A stretch of DNA of 64,000 bases from Acidimicrobiaceae bacterium (GTDB lineage: Bacteria > Actinomycetota > Acidimicrobiia > Acidimicrobiales > RAAP-2). Shown one piece after another: positions 9,059 to 17,981 of the stretch (position 1 is its first letter; the number at the start of each line of letters is the position of its first letter). Below the pieces are notes generated by a model. The model was not told the DNA's origin and did no database searches. It saw only the letters and a list, made by a program, of their open reading frames with translations. A program made the translations under genes and the position numbers. The DNA is taken from positions 1 to 64,000 of the forward strand of contig PLSY01000392.1 in the NCBI GenBank assembly GCA_003164275.1. The letters run 5' to 3'.

Positions 9059-10243
9059 TCACACCCGCTCGATGATGGTGCCCGTGCCAAGGCCGCCCCC
9101 GCAGCACATGGTGACGAGGGCGGTCTGCTGATCGGCCCGCTGCAGTTCGTAGATGGCCTTGGCCAACAACACCACCCCGGTTGCTCCGAGGGGATGGCCG
9201 AGTGCGATGGCACCGCCGTTCGGATTGACCCGGTCCATGTCCACGGACAGCTCGCGGGCCCAGGCGATCACCACCGATGCGAACGCCTCGTTGATCTCGA
9301 CCAGGTCGATGTCGCTCAAGGAACGACCGGTCCGGGCCAGGAGCTTCTGGGTGGCGTCGATCGGGCCGGTGAGCATCATGACCGGGTCCACACCGATGAG
9401 ACACGAGTCGACCACTCGGGCGATGGGCACAAGGCCGAGCTCGTCGGCGCGCGCCCTGGTGCACATCAGCGTGGCGGCCGAACCGTCGGAGATCTGGGAG
9501 GCCGTGCCCGCGGTGTGCACACCGTCCTCACGGGCCACCGGCTTCAGCTGGCCGAGGCCCTCCAAGGTGGTCACCCGGAGGCCCTCGTCCCGCTCGACCC
9601 GATGGGTCGTCGCAGTCGGCTTGCCCTCCTCGTCAAGGTCAGGCGCGTAGACCGTCGTGATCTGAGTGGCGAAGCGATCCTCGGCCCAGGCCTGCGCCGC
9701 CAGCTCCTGGGATCGGAGCCCGAGCTCATCGGCATCCTTGCGGCTCACCGACCACTTGTCAGCGATCCGCTCGGCTGCCTCGAACTGGCTCGTGAACTCG
9801 TAGTGCGGGAAGTAGGACTTCGGAATGGCCCGACCGAGGCCGAGGCGCTTGTCGCTGTTGGAGCCGATCGGGACCTGGCTCATGTTCTCCACTCCGCAGG
9901 CCACCCCGACATCGATGATCCCGGCCTTCAAGAGGCCGTAGATCAAGGTGGTGGCCTGTTGGGACGATCCGCACTGAGCATCGATCGTCGAGGCCGCCGT
10001 CGTCGCCGGGAGCCCGGCCGTCAACCAGGCGGTCCTCGTCACGTTGAACGACTGCATCCCGACTTGGCTCACACAGCCGCCGATCACCTGGTCCACGACG
10101 GTCGGGTCGATCCCCGTGCGGGCCACCAGTGCGGTGAGTGCAGTACCGAGGAGGTCGACGCTGTGCACCGACGCCAGACCGCCCTTCCTCTTCCCGATGG
10201 GCGTGCGCACGGCATCGACGATCACTACCTCGACATCAGACAT
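9059..10243 (-). CDS. Acetyl-CoA acetyltransferase (thiolase)
   Basis: A 394-residue classical thiolase. It has the nucleophilic Cys in DAQCGSSQQA, the His in NPNGGAIALGHPLGATG and the second Cys in MCCGGGLGTG, so the catalytic set is complete. It should cleave 3-oxoacyl-CoA with CoA to release acetyl-CoA or propionyl-CoA. This is the only thiolase in the window with the full active site. The start at 10243 has AAAGGAAC as ribosome site; an ATG five codons earlier is less well placed. It follows the acyl-CoA synthetase by 60 nt and precedes the crotonase by 2 nt. Confidence 0.95.
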   Translation of the reverse strand: MSDVEVVIVDAVRTPIGKRKGGLASVHSVDLLGTALTALVARTGIDPTVVDQVIGGCVSQVGMQSFNVTRTAWLTAGLPATTAASTIDAQCGSSQQATTLIYGLLKAGIIDVGVACGVENMSQVPIGSNSDKRLGLGRAIPKSYFPHYEFTSQFEAAERIADKWSVSRKDADELGLRSQELAAQAWAEDRFATQITTVYAPDLDEEGKPTATTHRVERDEGLRVTTLEGLGQLKPVAREDGVHTAGTASQISDGSAATLMCTRARADELGLVPIARVVDSCLIGVDPVMMLTGPIDATQKLLARTGRSLSDIDLVEINEAFASVVIAWARELSVDMDRVNPNGGAIALGHPLGATGVVLLAKAIYELQRADQQTALVTMCCGGGLGTGTIIERV

Positions 10244-10303
10244 GGCTGTTCCTTTCATTGCACTGGATCACAGCGCGACACTTCACTGTGGCGCGGTTGG
10301 CTC

Positions 10304-11950
10304 TCAGCTGGCCGCAGACGCGATCTCGGTGGCCCACCGATAGTCGGCCTTGCCGGCATCGGTGCGTCGGATGGCATCAACGGGGATGAGGGCCCGGGGC
10401 TTCTTGTACGAGGCCAGGTGCTTCTCGCAGTGGGCGGCCGCCTCGTCGAGGGTCAGGGATGTGCCGGGGGCGAGCTGCACGACCGCCACCACCTCGTGGC
10501 CCCAGCGCTGGCTCGGTCGGCCGACCACCAGCACGTCGTCGATCAAGGGGTGGGTGATCAGGGCACCCTCGACCTCTTGGGCGTAGACCTTCTCTCCGCC
10601 GGTGTTGATGGTGGTCGAGTCACGACCCAGCACCTCGATCGTCCCATCGGCGAGCAGCCGGGCCCGGTCTCCGGGCACCGACATCCGCACGCCGTCCATC
10701 ACCGGGAAGGTGGCTGCGGTCTTCTCGGCGTCCCCGAGGTACCCGAGCGGGACCCGGCCGGCCTGGGCCAGCCATCCGACCTCGTCCACCTCGGCCAGTC
10801 TGGTCTTGGTGGCGTCGACGACGCACGCCCCCGGCCCGGGCTCGAAGATGCTCTTCAGCCCGCCCCGGTTGTCGGCCGTCGTCTGCGCCTGGGTCCCCGT
10901 CTCCGAGGATCCCATGGTGTCGCGGATCTTGAGCCCGGGGATAAAGGCGGCCAGCTGGGCTTTGGTCTCCTGACGCAGCAGGGTTCCACCCGAGGCCAGC
11001 ACTTTGAGCGGTGAGGTTTTCCCGGACTTGCGCAGGGCCTCGGCCAACGGCACGGCGAAGGGGTCGCCGACGATCTGGACGACATCGACCGACTCGTCGG
11101 CGATCACCCGGACGACATCTTCGGCGTCGAAGCGCTCGGCGTGCTCGGGGAGCACCACCGTCCCCCCGGCATGGAGCGCCTGGAGGGCGATCCACTGGGC
11201 GGCGGCATGCATGAATGGCGCAGCCGGCAAGGCTCGGTAGCCACCCCGTCTGGCCGACTCGACCATCTCTTCGACCGAGTCCCACTCACGGCCACCGGCC
11301 CGGAAGTTCCTCCCGCCGTGGGCGGAAACGAACAGGTCACCCTGCCGCCACAAGACCCCCTTCGGCATGCCGGTCGTGCCGCCCGTGTAGATGATGAACA
11401 GGTCATCGGGTGAGGACGTCGGCAGAGCAGCGTCGGGGGCTGTGGCCAGCGCTTCGTCGTAGTCGAGGGCCCCGTCGAGGAGCCCGTTTCCGCTGTCGTC
11501 GGCCACCTGGATGAGGTGCACCGGGCCGGCCAGCGAAGGAAGGACTTCTGCCACCATCGGGGCGAAGGCGGCGTGATAGATGAGCGCTTTCGTCCCGGCG
11601 TCCACCAGGAGATGGACCAGCTCGTCCACGCCGTAGCGATAGTTGATGTTGAAGGGGACCGTGCGGGCACGCATGGTGCCGATCATCGACTCGAGGTACT
11701 CGATGCAGTTGTAGAGGAAGATCCCGACATGGTCCTCGCCTGACTCGTACCCTGCCAGGGTGGAGCGCTCGGCGTGACAGCCGAGCCCGAGTCCGGCCAG
11801 GTAACGACCGAGCCGCCCGGTGCGGTCCTCGAACTCGCTCCAAGTCAGCCGTCGGCTCCCTTGCACCAGTGCCTCCCGATCGGGGAAGGCCTCGGCCAGG
11901 GCCAGGTGGGCGGTGACCATGTCCAGCTCGGTCGCGTTCTCGGCGCTCAT
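10304..11950 (-). CDS. Acyl-CoA synthetase (FadD-type, AMP-forming)
   Basis: A 548-residue ANL-family adenylating enzyme. The P-loop is YTGGTTGMPKG, the hinge region is INTGGEKVYAQEVE, and the C-terminal catalytic Lys lies in DAGKADYRWA. It activates a carboxylic acid to acyl-AMP and then acyl-CoA in the cytoplasm. It overlaps the upstream synthetase gene by 4 nt (ATGA) and has a GGCGGAG ribosome site. The closest relative inside the window is the synthetase at 57155-58720, which shares the INTGGEKVY hinge and the KADYRWA ending, so these two are paralogues with perhaps different acids. The substrate cannot be read from sequence. Confidence 0.93.
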   Translation of the reverse strand: MSAENATELDMVTAHLALAEAFPDREALVQGSRRLTWSEFEDRTGRLGRYLAGLGLGCHAERSTLAGYESGEDHVGIFLYNCIEYLESMIGTMRARTVPFNINYRYGVDELVHLLVDAGTKALIYHAAFAPMVAEVLPSLAGPVHLIQVADDSGNGLLDGALDYDEALATAPDAALPTSSPDDLFIIYTGGTTGMPKGVLWRQGDLFVSAHGGRNFRAGGREWDSVEEMVESARRGGYRALPAAPFMHAAAQWIALQALHAGGTVVLPEHAERFDAEDVVRVIADESVDVVQIVGDPFAVPLAEALRKSGKTSPLKVLASGGTLLRQETKAQLAAFIPGLKIRDTMGSSETGTQAQTTADNRGGLKSIFEPGPGACVVDATKTRLAEVDEVGWLAQAGRVPLGYLGDAEKTAATFPVMDGVRMSVPGDRARLLADGTIEVLGRDSTTINTGGEKVYAQEVEGALITHPLIDDVLVVGRPSQRWGHEVVAVVQLAPGTSLTLDEAAAHCEKHLASYKKPRALIPVDAIRRTDAGKADYRWATEIASAAS

Positions 11951-13641
11951 TCTCCGCCACCTTCTTTCGCTTCTTCAGGATGGGCCAGCAGGTGCCGTGA
12001 CACCTTGCCGGTGGCCGTGTGCGGGAGCTCTGTGCGGAACTCGAAGGTCGAAGGCACCTTGAACCGGGCGAGCGAGGTCCCGGCCCACTCACGGAGGGCG
12101 ACGTCGTCGGGCACCGCCTCGGGACGGAGCACCACGACGGCCTTCACCTCTTGTCCGAGGGTCGGATGGTCGACGCCGATGACCGCCACCTCGTCGACGT
12201 CGGGGTGCTCGATGAGACGGTTTTCCACTTCGGCCGGATAGATGTTCTCGCCGCCCCGCACGATGAGGTCGCTCCGTCGGCCCGACAGGTACAACAGTCC
12301 GTCCTCCATATGGCCGAGATCGCCCGTGCGGTACCACCTGTCGTTGTGGAAGGCGGCCTTCGTTGCCTCCTCATTCCCCCAGTAGCCGAGGAAGCCGGCC
12401 GCCGTGCGCAAGCAGATCTCCCCGACCTGGCCGTCGACCACCGCCGACCCGTCCTCGGGATCCCTGATGGCGACATCGACGGTCGGGCAGGCCCGGCCGA
12501 CCGAGTCGGCGAACTTCTGCAGCTCCGGCTCCCGGAGGATGGTGCCCAGTCCCGAGGTCTCGGTCATGCCGTACCCGAGGGCCATGCTCACATTCACCGT
12601 GGGCAGACGCTCCTTCAAGAGTCGGACCAGCTCAGGGGGCCAAACGGCCGATCCCCCTCCGACGCTGGTCAATGAGGACAGGTCATAGCGTTCGAGCTCG
12701 GGCCAGGTGAGGAGTCGCCACAGCTGGGTGGGCACAAGGGACCAGCCAGTCGCAGCGTGGTCGGCGGACAGCTGGAGATGCGTCTCTTCCTGCCATCTTC
12801 CGGACTCCGGGTAGACGATCTTCATCCCGGTGAGGGTGGCCTGGACGAGCGTGGCGTTCAGACCGCTCACGTGGAACATGGGCGAGGTTCCGAGCACGCT
12901 CGGTCCACTCGCCGGCGGAGGCGCCGAGTTCCCCTCTCCGGACATGGCATGGGCCATGCCCCCGAGAATGGCGCACTGGAGGAAGTGGAGATTGGAGCGG
13001 TGGGAGATGGTGGCCGCCTTGGCCCGGCCCGTCGTGCCGCTGGTGAACAACAGTATGGCCGGGTCGTCCTCGTCGATGGCCTGGTCGGGGAACGGAGCGT
13101 CGGGGGCCGCGTGCTCGATGGACTCCCACTGCTCCTCGAAGACCACGGTCGGGATCCCGAGGTCGTATCCCTCCAGGCGTGCGAGCCTCCTCTGGTCGCC
13201 GAGGAGGACGACGGGCTCGGTGAGCTCGATGCCCTGGACGAGCTCGGGACCGGTCCACCACCCGTTGAGGGCAACGGTGATGGCACCGAGGCTGGTGGCG
13301 GCCCAAAAGGTGATCGCGAAGGCCGGACAGTTGGCAGCCGCGATGGCCACTCGGTCACCGGCCTTGACGCCGTAGGTCTCCGACAGCACCGAGGCCACCG
13401 AGGTCACGGCCGGGATCATCGAGGCGAACGTGTAGGTCCGATCCGGAAAGACCAGGTACTCCCGGTCGCCGAACCGCTCGGCGGCGTCGAGGAGGGCCTG
13501 GCGCAGATTGGCCGGCCGCTTGGCGAACACGTCCATGGTGGAGCCGAGGACGTCCTCTTTCACCAGCTCGAATGGAGCGCCGGGCCCCATCCAGGCCTCT
13601 CGGTTCTCGGGTGAAAATGCCTTCTCAGCCCACGTCGTCAT
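11947..13641 (-). CDS. Acyl-CoA synthetase (FadD-type, AMP-forming)
   Basis: A 564-residue ANL enzyme with P-loop FTSGTTGRAKAATIS, hinge GRRSDLIVRGGENIYPAEVE and the C-terminal Lys in HTATGKVSRHLL. Within the P-loop the usual Lys-Gly after the third variable residue is Lys-Ala. It belongs to a different ANL branch from the neighbouring synthetase, so the operon carries two activating enzymes, perhaps for two acids or for an acid and a later free-acid intermediate. The start at 13641 is set by homology at MTTWAEKAF, because the longer frame upstream has no family features; the ribosome site is weak. It follows the acyl-CoA dehydrogenase gene by 55 nt. Confidence 0.92.
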   Translation of the reverse strand: MTTWAEKAFSPENREAWMGPGAPFELVKEDVLGSTMDVFAKRPANLRQALLDAAERFGDREYLVFPDRTYTFASMIPAVTSVASVLSETYGVKAGDRVAIAAANCPAFAITFWAATSLGAITVALNGWWTGPELVQGIELTEPVVLLGDQRRLARLEGYDLGIPTVVFEEQWESIEHAAPDAPFPDQAIDEDDPAILLFTSGTTGRAKAATISHRSNLHFLQCAILGGMAHAMSGEGNSAPPPASGPSVLGTSPMFHVSGLNATLVQATLTGMKIVYPESGRWQEETHLQLSADHAATGWSLVPTQLWRLLTWPELERYDLSSLTSVGGGSAVWPPELVRLLKERLPTVNVSMALGYGMTETSGLGTILREPELQKFADSVGRACPTVDVAIRDPEDGSAVVDGQVGEICLRTAAGFLGYWGNEEATKAAFHNDRWYRTGDLGHMEDGLLYLSGRRSDLIVRGGENIYPAEVENRLIEHPDVDEVAVIGVDHPTLGQEVKAVVVLRPEAVPDDVALREWAGTSLARFKVPSTFEFRTELPHTATGKVSRHLLAHPEEAKEGGGE

Positions 13642-13696
13642 GGGCGGAGCCACGTCCGTCCGACGACCTGGAGGCCTGTGGTGAACTCCTGTGGCA

Positions 13697-15007
13697 TCAG
13701 CTGCGAGGCACCTCTCTCCACGGCGAGTCCTTCCACTGGTCGGGCTCACGGGGAAGTCCGAGCACCCGCTCGGCGATGATGTTCTTGTTGACCTCGGTCG
13801 TCCCGCCCTCGATGGTATTGGCCCGGCTCCGCAACATGCCCTTCACTTCATAGGGCAAGAGCTCGGCATAGCGCTCGCCGGCATCGGTGATGGCCAAGAT
13901 CTCGTCCTCGTCGGCCTCGGCCGACCAGGCGATGGCCCCGGCCCCGAGCAGATCGGTGGCCAGGGCCTGCATCCGCTGGTTCAGGCTTCCCTGATGGACC
14001 TTCCCGATCGAGCTTCCGGGCCCCGGAGAGTGACCGGCTTTGATCTCGGCCCTCACTCGCTGGTTCGTCCAGTTCCGGATGCGCTCCTCAGCCAGCACGG
14101 CCATGATCTTCTGGCGGACGAGAGGGTCGTCCCAGCCCCCTGGGCGCCCGTCGGAGCTCAGCTGCTTGGCCAGCCTGACCAGACGGTCGGCGCCGCCCCC
14201 GCCGATCCGGTCGACCCCGCCCGAACCCGATCCCGACACCATCTGGCGCTCACCGGAAAGGGTGGCGTTGCCCACCTTCCAGCCGGCGTTGACCTCGCCG
14301 ACGCGCTGGCTGTCGGGCACCCGGGTTCCGTCCAGGAACACCTCGTTGAAGTCGATCTCGCCGGTGATGTGGCGGAGGGGCCGGACCTCGACGCCGGGTG
14401 CGTGCATATCGACCAGGAAGTAGGTGATCCCTTGCCGCTTCGGGACGTCCACGTCGGTGCGGGCCAGCAGGACTCCGAAGTCCGAGAGATGGGCCCAGGT
14501 ATTCCAGACCTTCTGTCCGGTGATGATCCAGTCGTCGCCGTCGCGCTCGGCCCGGCACGCCAGGGAGGCCAAATCCGAGCCGGCACCGGGCTCGCTGAAC
14601 AGCTGGCACCACACCTCCTCGTTGCGGACGATGGGAGGCAGGAAGCGCAGCCGCTGTTCCTCGGTGCCGAAGGCGAACAGGGCCGGGGCGGCGAGGGACA
14701 GGCCCAACGGGTTGAGTCTCCCGAGGTTGTAGGGAGCGAGCTCGGCCTCGACGACACGGGCCTCCGCCGGGGTCAGCCCGGCGCCGGCGTACTCGACCGG
14801 CCAGGTCGGGGCGACAAGGCCGGACGTGGCGAACACCGGATACCACTCCTCGTACTGGGCCCGAGACCGGACCTGGCGGATGGCCGAGGTCCCGCCCCGG
14901 TGGGCGGCATCTCGCCACTCGACAGGGACGTTGTCTTCCACCCATTGCTTAGCCAGGGCTGCGAGCTCGTCAGCCGGAAGGCCGGTTGCAAACGTGATCT
15001 GGTCCAT
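13697..15007 (-). CDS. Acyl-CoA dehydrogenase
   Basis: A 436-residue FAD acyl-CoA dehydrogenase. The FAD and substrate loop reads CQLFSEPGAGSDLASL, followed by GQKVWNTWAHLSDF, and the C-terminal segment NTIEGGTTEVNKNIIAERVLGLPR. The Glu in IEGG occupies the catalytic-base position, so it should be active as a homo-oligomer, unlike the half-site ChsE-type steroid enzymes. It forms the 2,3-double bond of an acyl-CoA and passes electrons to an ETF, which is not encoded here. It is the only acyl-CoA dehydrogenase in the 64 kb, so it must serve the whole local pathway or share work with genes elsewhere. It begins 5 nt after the crotonase stop. Confidence 0.94.
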   Translation of the reverse strand: MDQITFATGLPADELAALAKQWVEDNVPVEWRDAAHRGGTSAIRQVRSRAQYEEWYPVFATSGLVAPTWPVEYAGAGLTPAEARVVEAELAPYNLGRLNPLGLSLAAPALFAFGTEEQRLRFLPPIVRNEEVWCQLFSEPGAGSDLASLACRAERDGDDWIITGQKVWNTWAHLSDFGVLLARTDVDVPKRQGITYFLVDMHAPGVEVRPLRHITGEIDFNEVFLDGTRVPDSQRVGEVNAGWKVGNATLSGERQMVSGSGSGGVDRIGGGGADRLVRLAKQLSSDGRPGGWDDPLVRQKIMAVLAEERIRNWTNQRVRAEIKAGHSPGPGSSIGKVHQGSLNQRMQALATDLLGAGAIAWSAEADEDEILAITDAGERYAELLPYEVKGMLRSRANTIEGGTTEVNKNIIAERVLGLPREPDQWKDSPWREVPRS

Positions 15008-15012
15008 TGTCG

Positions 15013-15828
15013 TCAGCGCCCCTTGAAGTCCGGGGTCCTCCGCTCTTTGAATGCGGACAACCCTTCTCTGAAGTCCTCGCTCCGGGAGGACAGTTCCATG
15101 GCGAAGCCCTCGTTTCGGAGCTGTTCGTCGAGTGATGCCGACGTCCCGGCATAGAGGAGCCACTTGGACAGGCCGAGGGCGACCGTCGGTCCCGAGGCCA
15201 GTTTGGCCACGAGGGCTTCGGCTGTCACACCCACCTCGTCGGAGGGAACGGCTTGGTGGGCGATGCCCCACTCGGCCGCCTCGGCGCCGCTCAGCTCCCG
15301 ACCGAGCAGCAACAGCTCTCGGGCCCGGGCCGGTCCGACCGACCTCGGAAGGAGCCACGTCGCCCCACTGTCGGGGGTGAATCCCCGGGAGGAGAACGGC
15401 TCCCAGAAGCGGGCATCAGCGGCGGCCACCGTGAAGTCGGCGGCGGTGGCGATCTGCATGCCGATCCCTGCGGCCCAGCCATGCACCTCGCACACCACGG
15501 GAACCTGCACGCTGCACAGCAGAGGAATCAACCGGTGGGCCTGGGAGGGCAGGCGCCGTTGGATAGAGCCGGCCCGCGGCTTACTCCCCGACCCGGCGTT
15601 CCTGGCCACGATGTCAGCCCCGCCGCAGAAGTGGTCGCCGCTGCCGGTGATGGAGATGACCCGCACGCCCTCGTCCCGACCCGCTGCGTCCACCGCGTCG
15701 ATGAGTGCGGCCATCATGACGTCGTTGATGGCGTTACGCAGCGTGGGACGGTCGAGACGGAGGCGAAGGACCTGGTCACGCAGCTCGACATCCAGGCCGT
15801 CCACCGGCCGGTAGGTGTCGTCGCTCAT
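15013..15828 (-). CDS. Enoyl-CoA hydratase/isomerase family protein
   Basis: A 271-residue crotonase-fold protein with oxyanion segments GDHFCGGADI and VHGWAAGIGMQIATAADF. The usual first Glu is replaced (GMQIATAAD), and the second region is FSSRGFTPDSGATWLLPR, where Asp precedes the GG-like turn. This pattern is common in isomerase or ring-acting crotonases such as PaaG-like proteins, so hydration alone is not certain. It overlaps the dehydratase stop by 4 nt (ATGA) and is followed by the acyl-CoA dehydrogenase, so it lies in the middle of the operon. It probably supplies isomerisation, or hydration of a hindered alkene. Confidence 0.9.
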   Translation of the reverse strand: MSDDTYRPVDGLDVELRDQVLRLRLDRPTLRNAINDVMMAALIDAVDAAGRDEGVRVISITGSGDHFCGGADIVARNAGSGSKPRAGSIQRRLPSQAHRLIPLLCSVQVPVVCEVHGWAAGIGMQIATAADFTVAAADARFWEPFSSRGFTPDSGATWLLPRSVGPARARELLLLGRELSGAEAAEWGIAHQAVPSDEVGVTAEALVAKLASGPTVALGLSKWLLYAGTSASLDEQLRNEGFAMELSSRSEDFREGLSAFKERRTPDFKGR

Positions 15829-17132
15829 TGCAGGGGCGCAGCCGTGCCGTCGGCGAAGTCCGAGGCGATGGCGCTGAGCGCTCCGGTCAGGTCGGTCGCT
15901 CCGCCGGGCGGATCGGGCAGGACAACAGGGCCGTACTCACGGCTCGCCAGGAGGATGGTGGCGTGCCCGGGCGTCGTGATCTCGCCCCGCTGATTGCGGG
16001 CCGAGAGCTCGATCTTGACCGCCGGTCGATCCCCTTCGGCCAGGTACTTCTCGGTCACCGTGCCATTCAGCCACTGCGTGTCACCCACGAAGTTGAACTT
16101 GCGGAACTCACAGTCGAGCTTCCAGAGCCAGGCGTCGTCGCCCATCCAGTCGGTGCACATATGGATGAGCCATGTCTCACGCATGCGCCCGTAGTCGAAG
16201 GTGGTCGGATTCCCGGCCCGGCGGGCGAACTCAGGGTCCCAGTGCACCCGCTGCATGACGTCGGGGATGTTCTGGTCGTCACGGTGGAAGAACTTGGGAA
16301 TGCGCTTTCTGTTCTGGTAGCCGAGGCGTAGGGGCTTGACGCCGTAGAGGCCCATGCCCATGCCGACGTGCCAGCAGATCATGTCGGTCACGAGGAGCGG
16401 GCCCTTGACCATCGGGCCGATCGGGTCACCGACGTTGACGTCCTCCCAGAAGCGAGGGTCGGACCCCCTCGGGCCCTCGGCGTCGTACTGGGCACCGATG
16501 GCGTCGATCTCGTCGTCCGTGTACACCTTGGCCTCGACGGCGCCCTCCTTCTTCTCCTTGGCCTTCTCCCTGGCCTTGGTCCGCTCGGTCCGGATCATGA
16601 GGCGGTACTGGCCCGACAGGATGGTCCCCTCGTCATCCTGGAAGACCTGGCCGGTCCACTCGTGGACGGCCCGCTCGGCGAACTCACTCGGCTTATCCAG
16701 CACACCGACCAGGGCATTCCGCCTGGAGACCTGGTGGCCGGGACGGAGAGGGGCCCACCACTCACGGGCGCTGGCCGAATAGAAGGCGTGGACGCCCCGC
16801 AGCGGGTCGCCCCGCATCAGGTCTTTGACCTCGGGTGCCACCTCTCGGACCTCGTCGACCCCGATCAGCGAGTCGCCTCCGACCAGCGGTGGTGGGGCGA
16901 TGACCCCTTCCCAGCGCGTGGTGCCGGCATACTCCTCGTCCGACCACAGAGGGTTGTCGTCGCCGTAGGCCTCGGCCACGTGGCGGAACGCGTCGATTCC
17001 CGGGAATCGGTAGTGCGGGACGACGGGGTGCGGCTCCGGCACTCCGATGCGCTGGCGCAACCGGTCGATGGCCTCGTCTGTGATCTTGCCGGATTCAGAC
17101 ACGACGCGGCTCCATACGTCTCGTAATTGCAT
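15825..17132 (-). CDS. Double hot-dog acyl dehydratase (FAS1-like/MaoC-related)
   Basis: A 435-residue protein with an N-terminal FAS1-like dehydratase half and a C-terminal hot-dog half (residues about 225-400). The N-terminal motif is AEAYGDDNPLWSDEEYA, matching the hydratase motif GDxNPxH but with Trp where MaoC enzymes have the catalytic His. A lysine- and glutamate-rich linker (KAREKAKEKKEGA) around residues 185-200 separates the halves. It should hydrate or dehydrate an enoyl-CoA as an (R)-specific-type enzyme, which would complement the crotonases in this operon. It is the promoter-proximal gene of the operon ending at 8292. No clear ribosome site precedes the ATG; CATACT about 14 nt upstream could be a -10 with a very short leader. 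Confidence 0.82.
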   Translation of the reverse strand: MQLRDVWSRVVSESGKITDEAIDRLRQRIGVPEPHPVVPHYRFPGIDAFRHVAEAYGDDNPLWSDEEYAGTTRWEGVIAPPPLVGGDSLIGVDEVREVAPEVKDLMRGDPLRGVHAFYSASAREWWAPLRPGHQVSRRNALVGVLDKPSEFAERAVHEWTGQVFQDDEGTILSGQYRLMIRTERTKAREKAKEKKEGAVEAKVYTDDEIDAIGAQYDAEGPRGSDPRFWEDVNVGDPIGPMVKGPLLVTDMICWHVGMGMGLYGVKPLRLGYQNRKRIPKFFHRDDQNIPDVMQRVHWDPEFARRAGNPTTFDYGRMRETWLIHMCTDWMGDDAWLWKLDCEFRKFNFVGDTQWLNGTVTEKYLAEGDRPAVKIELSARNQRGEITTPGHATILLASREYGPVVLPDPPGGATDLTGALSAIASDFADGTAAPLQ

Positions 17133-17232
17133 TCACGAAGCAAGGAGTATGGCACAGCCCCGAATAGGGGTCAGCTGGGCTCTCAGCATCCGAGGCCAAC
17201 CGGTTTCGACCCATGGCAGCGGCGCACCTCTC

Positions 17233-17880
17233 TCAGTCGTCAGTCGGTGGCGACCCTGTCCACGCATCGACCAGTTCGTCGGTCGTGCACACGGTGGCAA
17301 TGGCTGCCAGCGTATGGGCAACCACCTGCTCGCCGTACTCGACGGGGATTCCCGCCACCGCGTCGCTCACCACCACTACCTGGTAGGAGCGGTTGACCGC
17401 GTCGAGCACCAGATTCGGTATCGCCACGTTCAGCGACACCCCGACCACGACCACGGTCGACACGCCCTCGTTGCGCAAGAGGCTGTCGAGCGGCGAGCCC
17501 GTCATGGGGCTGAGGCCGTGGTAGCGGGGAAGGACCACGTCTCCTGGCTCCGGGCCGATCTCCGGAACCGGCTGGACGGAGTCCGAACCGGGAAGGTTGG
17601 CCATACCGGCCTTTCGGGCTGCTACGAACAGGCGGGCATTGCGGTTGCCCCCGAAGCCATCGGGCAGGTTCTCCGCCGTGCAGTGCACGACCGGCACCCC
17701 GATGCGTCGGGCCGCCTCGGCCAGGGTCGCCACTCGGTCCACGATGCCCACGCTGGCCGCCGCCTCGGCCAGGGCGGGGAGCCCCGACTCCGAGCCGATC
17801 ACGCCCACCTGCATCTCTTGGAGCAACAGGGCCGTCTGGCCTCGAGCCACCAGCCCTATGAGTCGCTCGCGCTTGTCCAT
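17233..17880 (-). CDS. Isochorismatase-fold protein lacking the usual triad
   Basis: A 215-residue alpha/beta protein of the isochorismatase/cysteine hydrolase family. The classical triad is Asp-Lys-Cys. Here the first motif is TALLLQEMQ (Glu for Asp), the Lys region reads VVLPRYHGLSPMTG, and the nucleophile motif is VVVVGVSLNVAIPNL, with Ala where Cys is expected. The fold is preserved, including the cis-peptide-type VSLNV turn, so this is a subfamily that either uses other chemistry or only binds a ligand. A GGGGGAGATGGA ribosome site supports the start at 17880. It lies 101 nt after the GMC oxidoreductase gene on the same strand. Confidence 0.83.
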   Translation of the reverse strand: MDKRERLIGLVARGQTALLLQEMQVGVIGSESGLPALAEAAASVGIVDRVATLAEAARRIGVPVVHCTAENLPDGFGGNRNARLFVAARKAGMANLPGSDSVQPVPEIGPEPGDVVLPRYHGLSPMTGSPLDSLLRNEGVSTVVVVGVSLNVAIPNLVLDAVNRSYQVVVVSDAVAGIPVEYGEQVVAHTLAAIATVCTTDELVDAWTGSPPTDD

Positions 17881-17981
17881 TCCATCTCCCCCGCTCCTGG
17901 TCGACCGCTACGCCTCCGACCGTCATCTTCGTGGCGCCATCCTGTCGCGTCGGAGAGCCGGGCGACGCCCGGCTCTCGACG

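Noticed and set aside
9194..11014. A 606-codon plus-strand frame across the thiolase and synthetase genes
   Set aside because: It is antisense to two well-supported enzymes and its peptide is low in structure, rich in Gly, His, Arg and Asp.
13691..15154. A 487-codon plus-strand frame over the acyl-CoA dehydrogenase
   Set aside because: It is antisense to a gene with a full catalytic set, with no ribosome site of its own.
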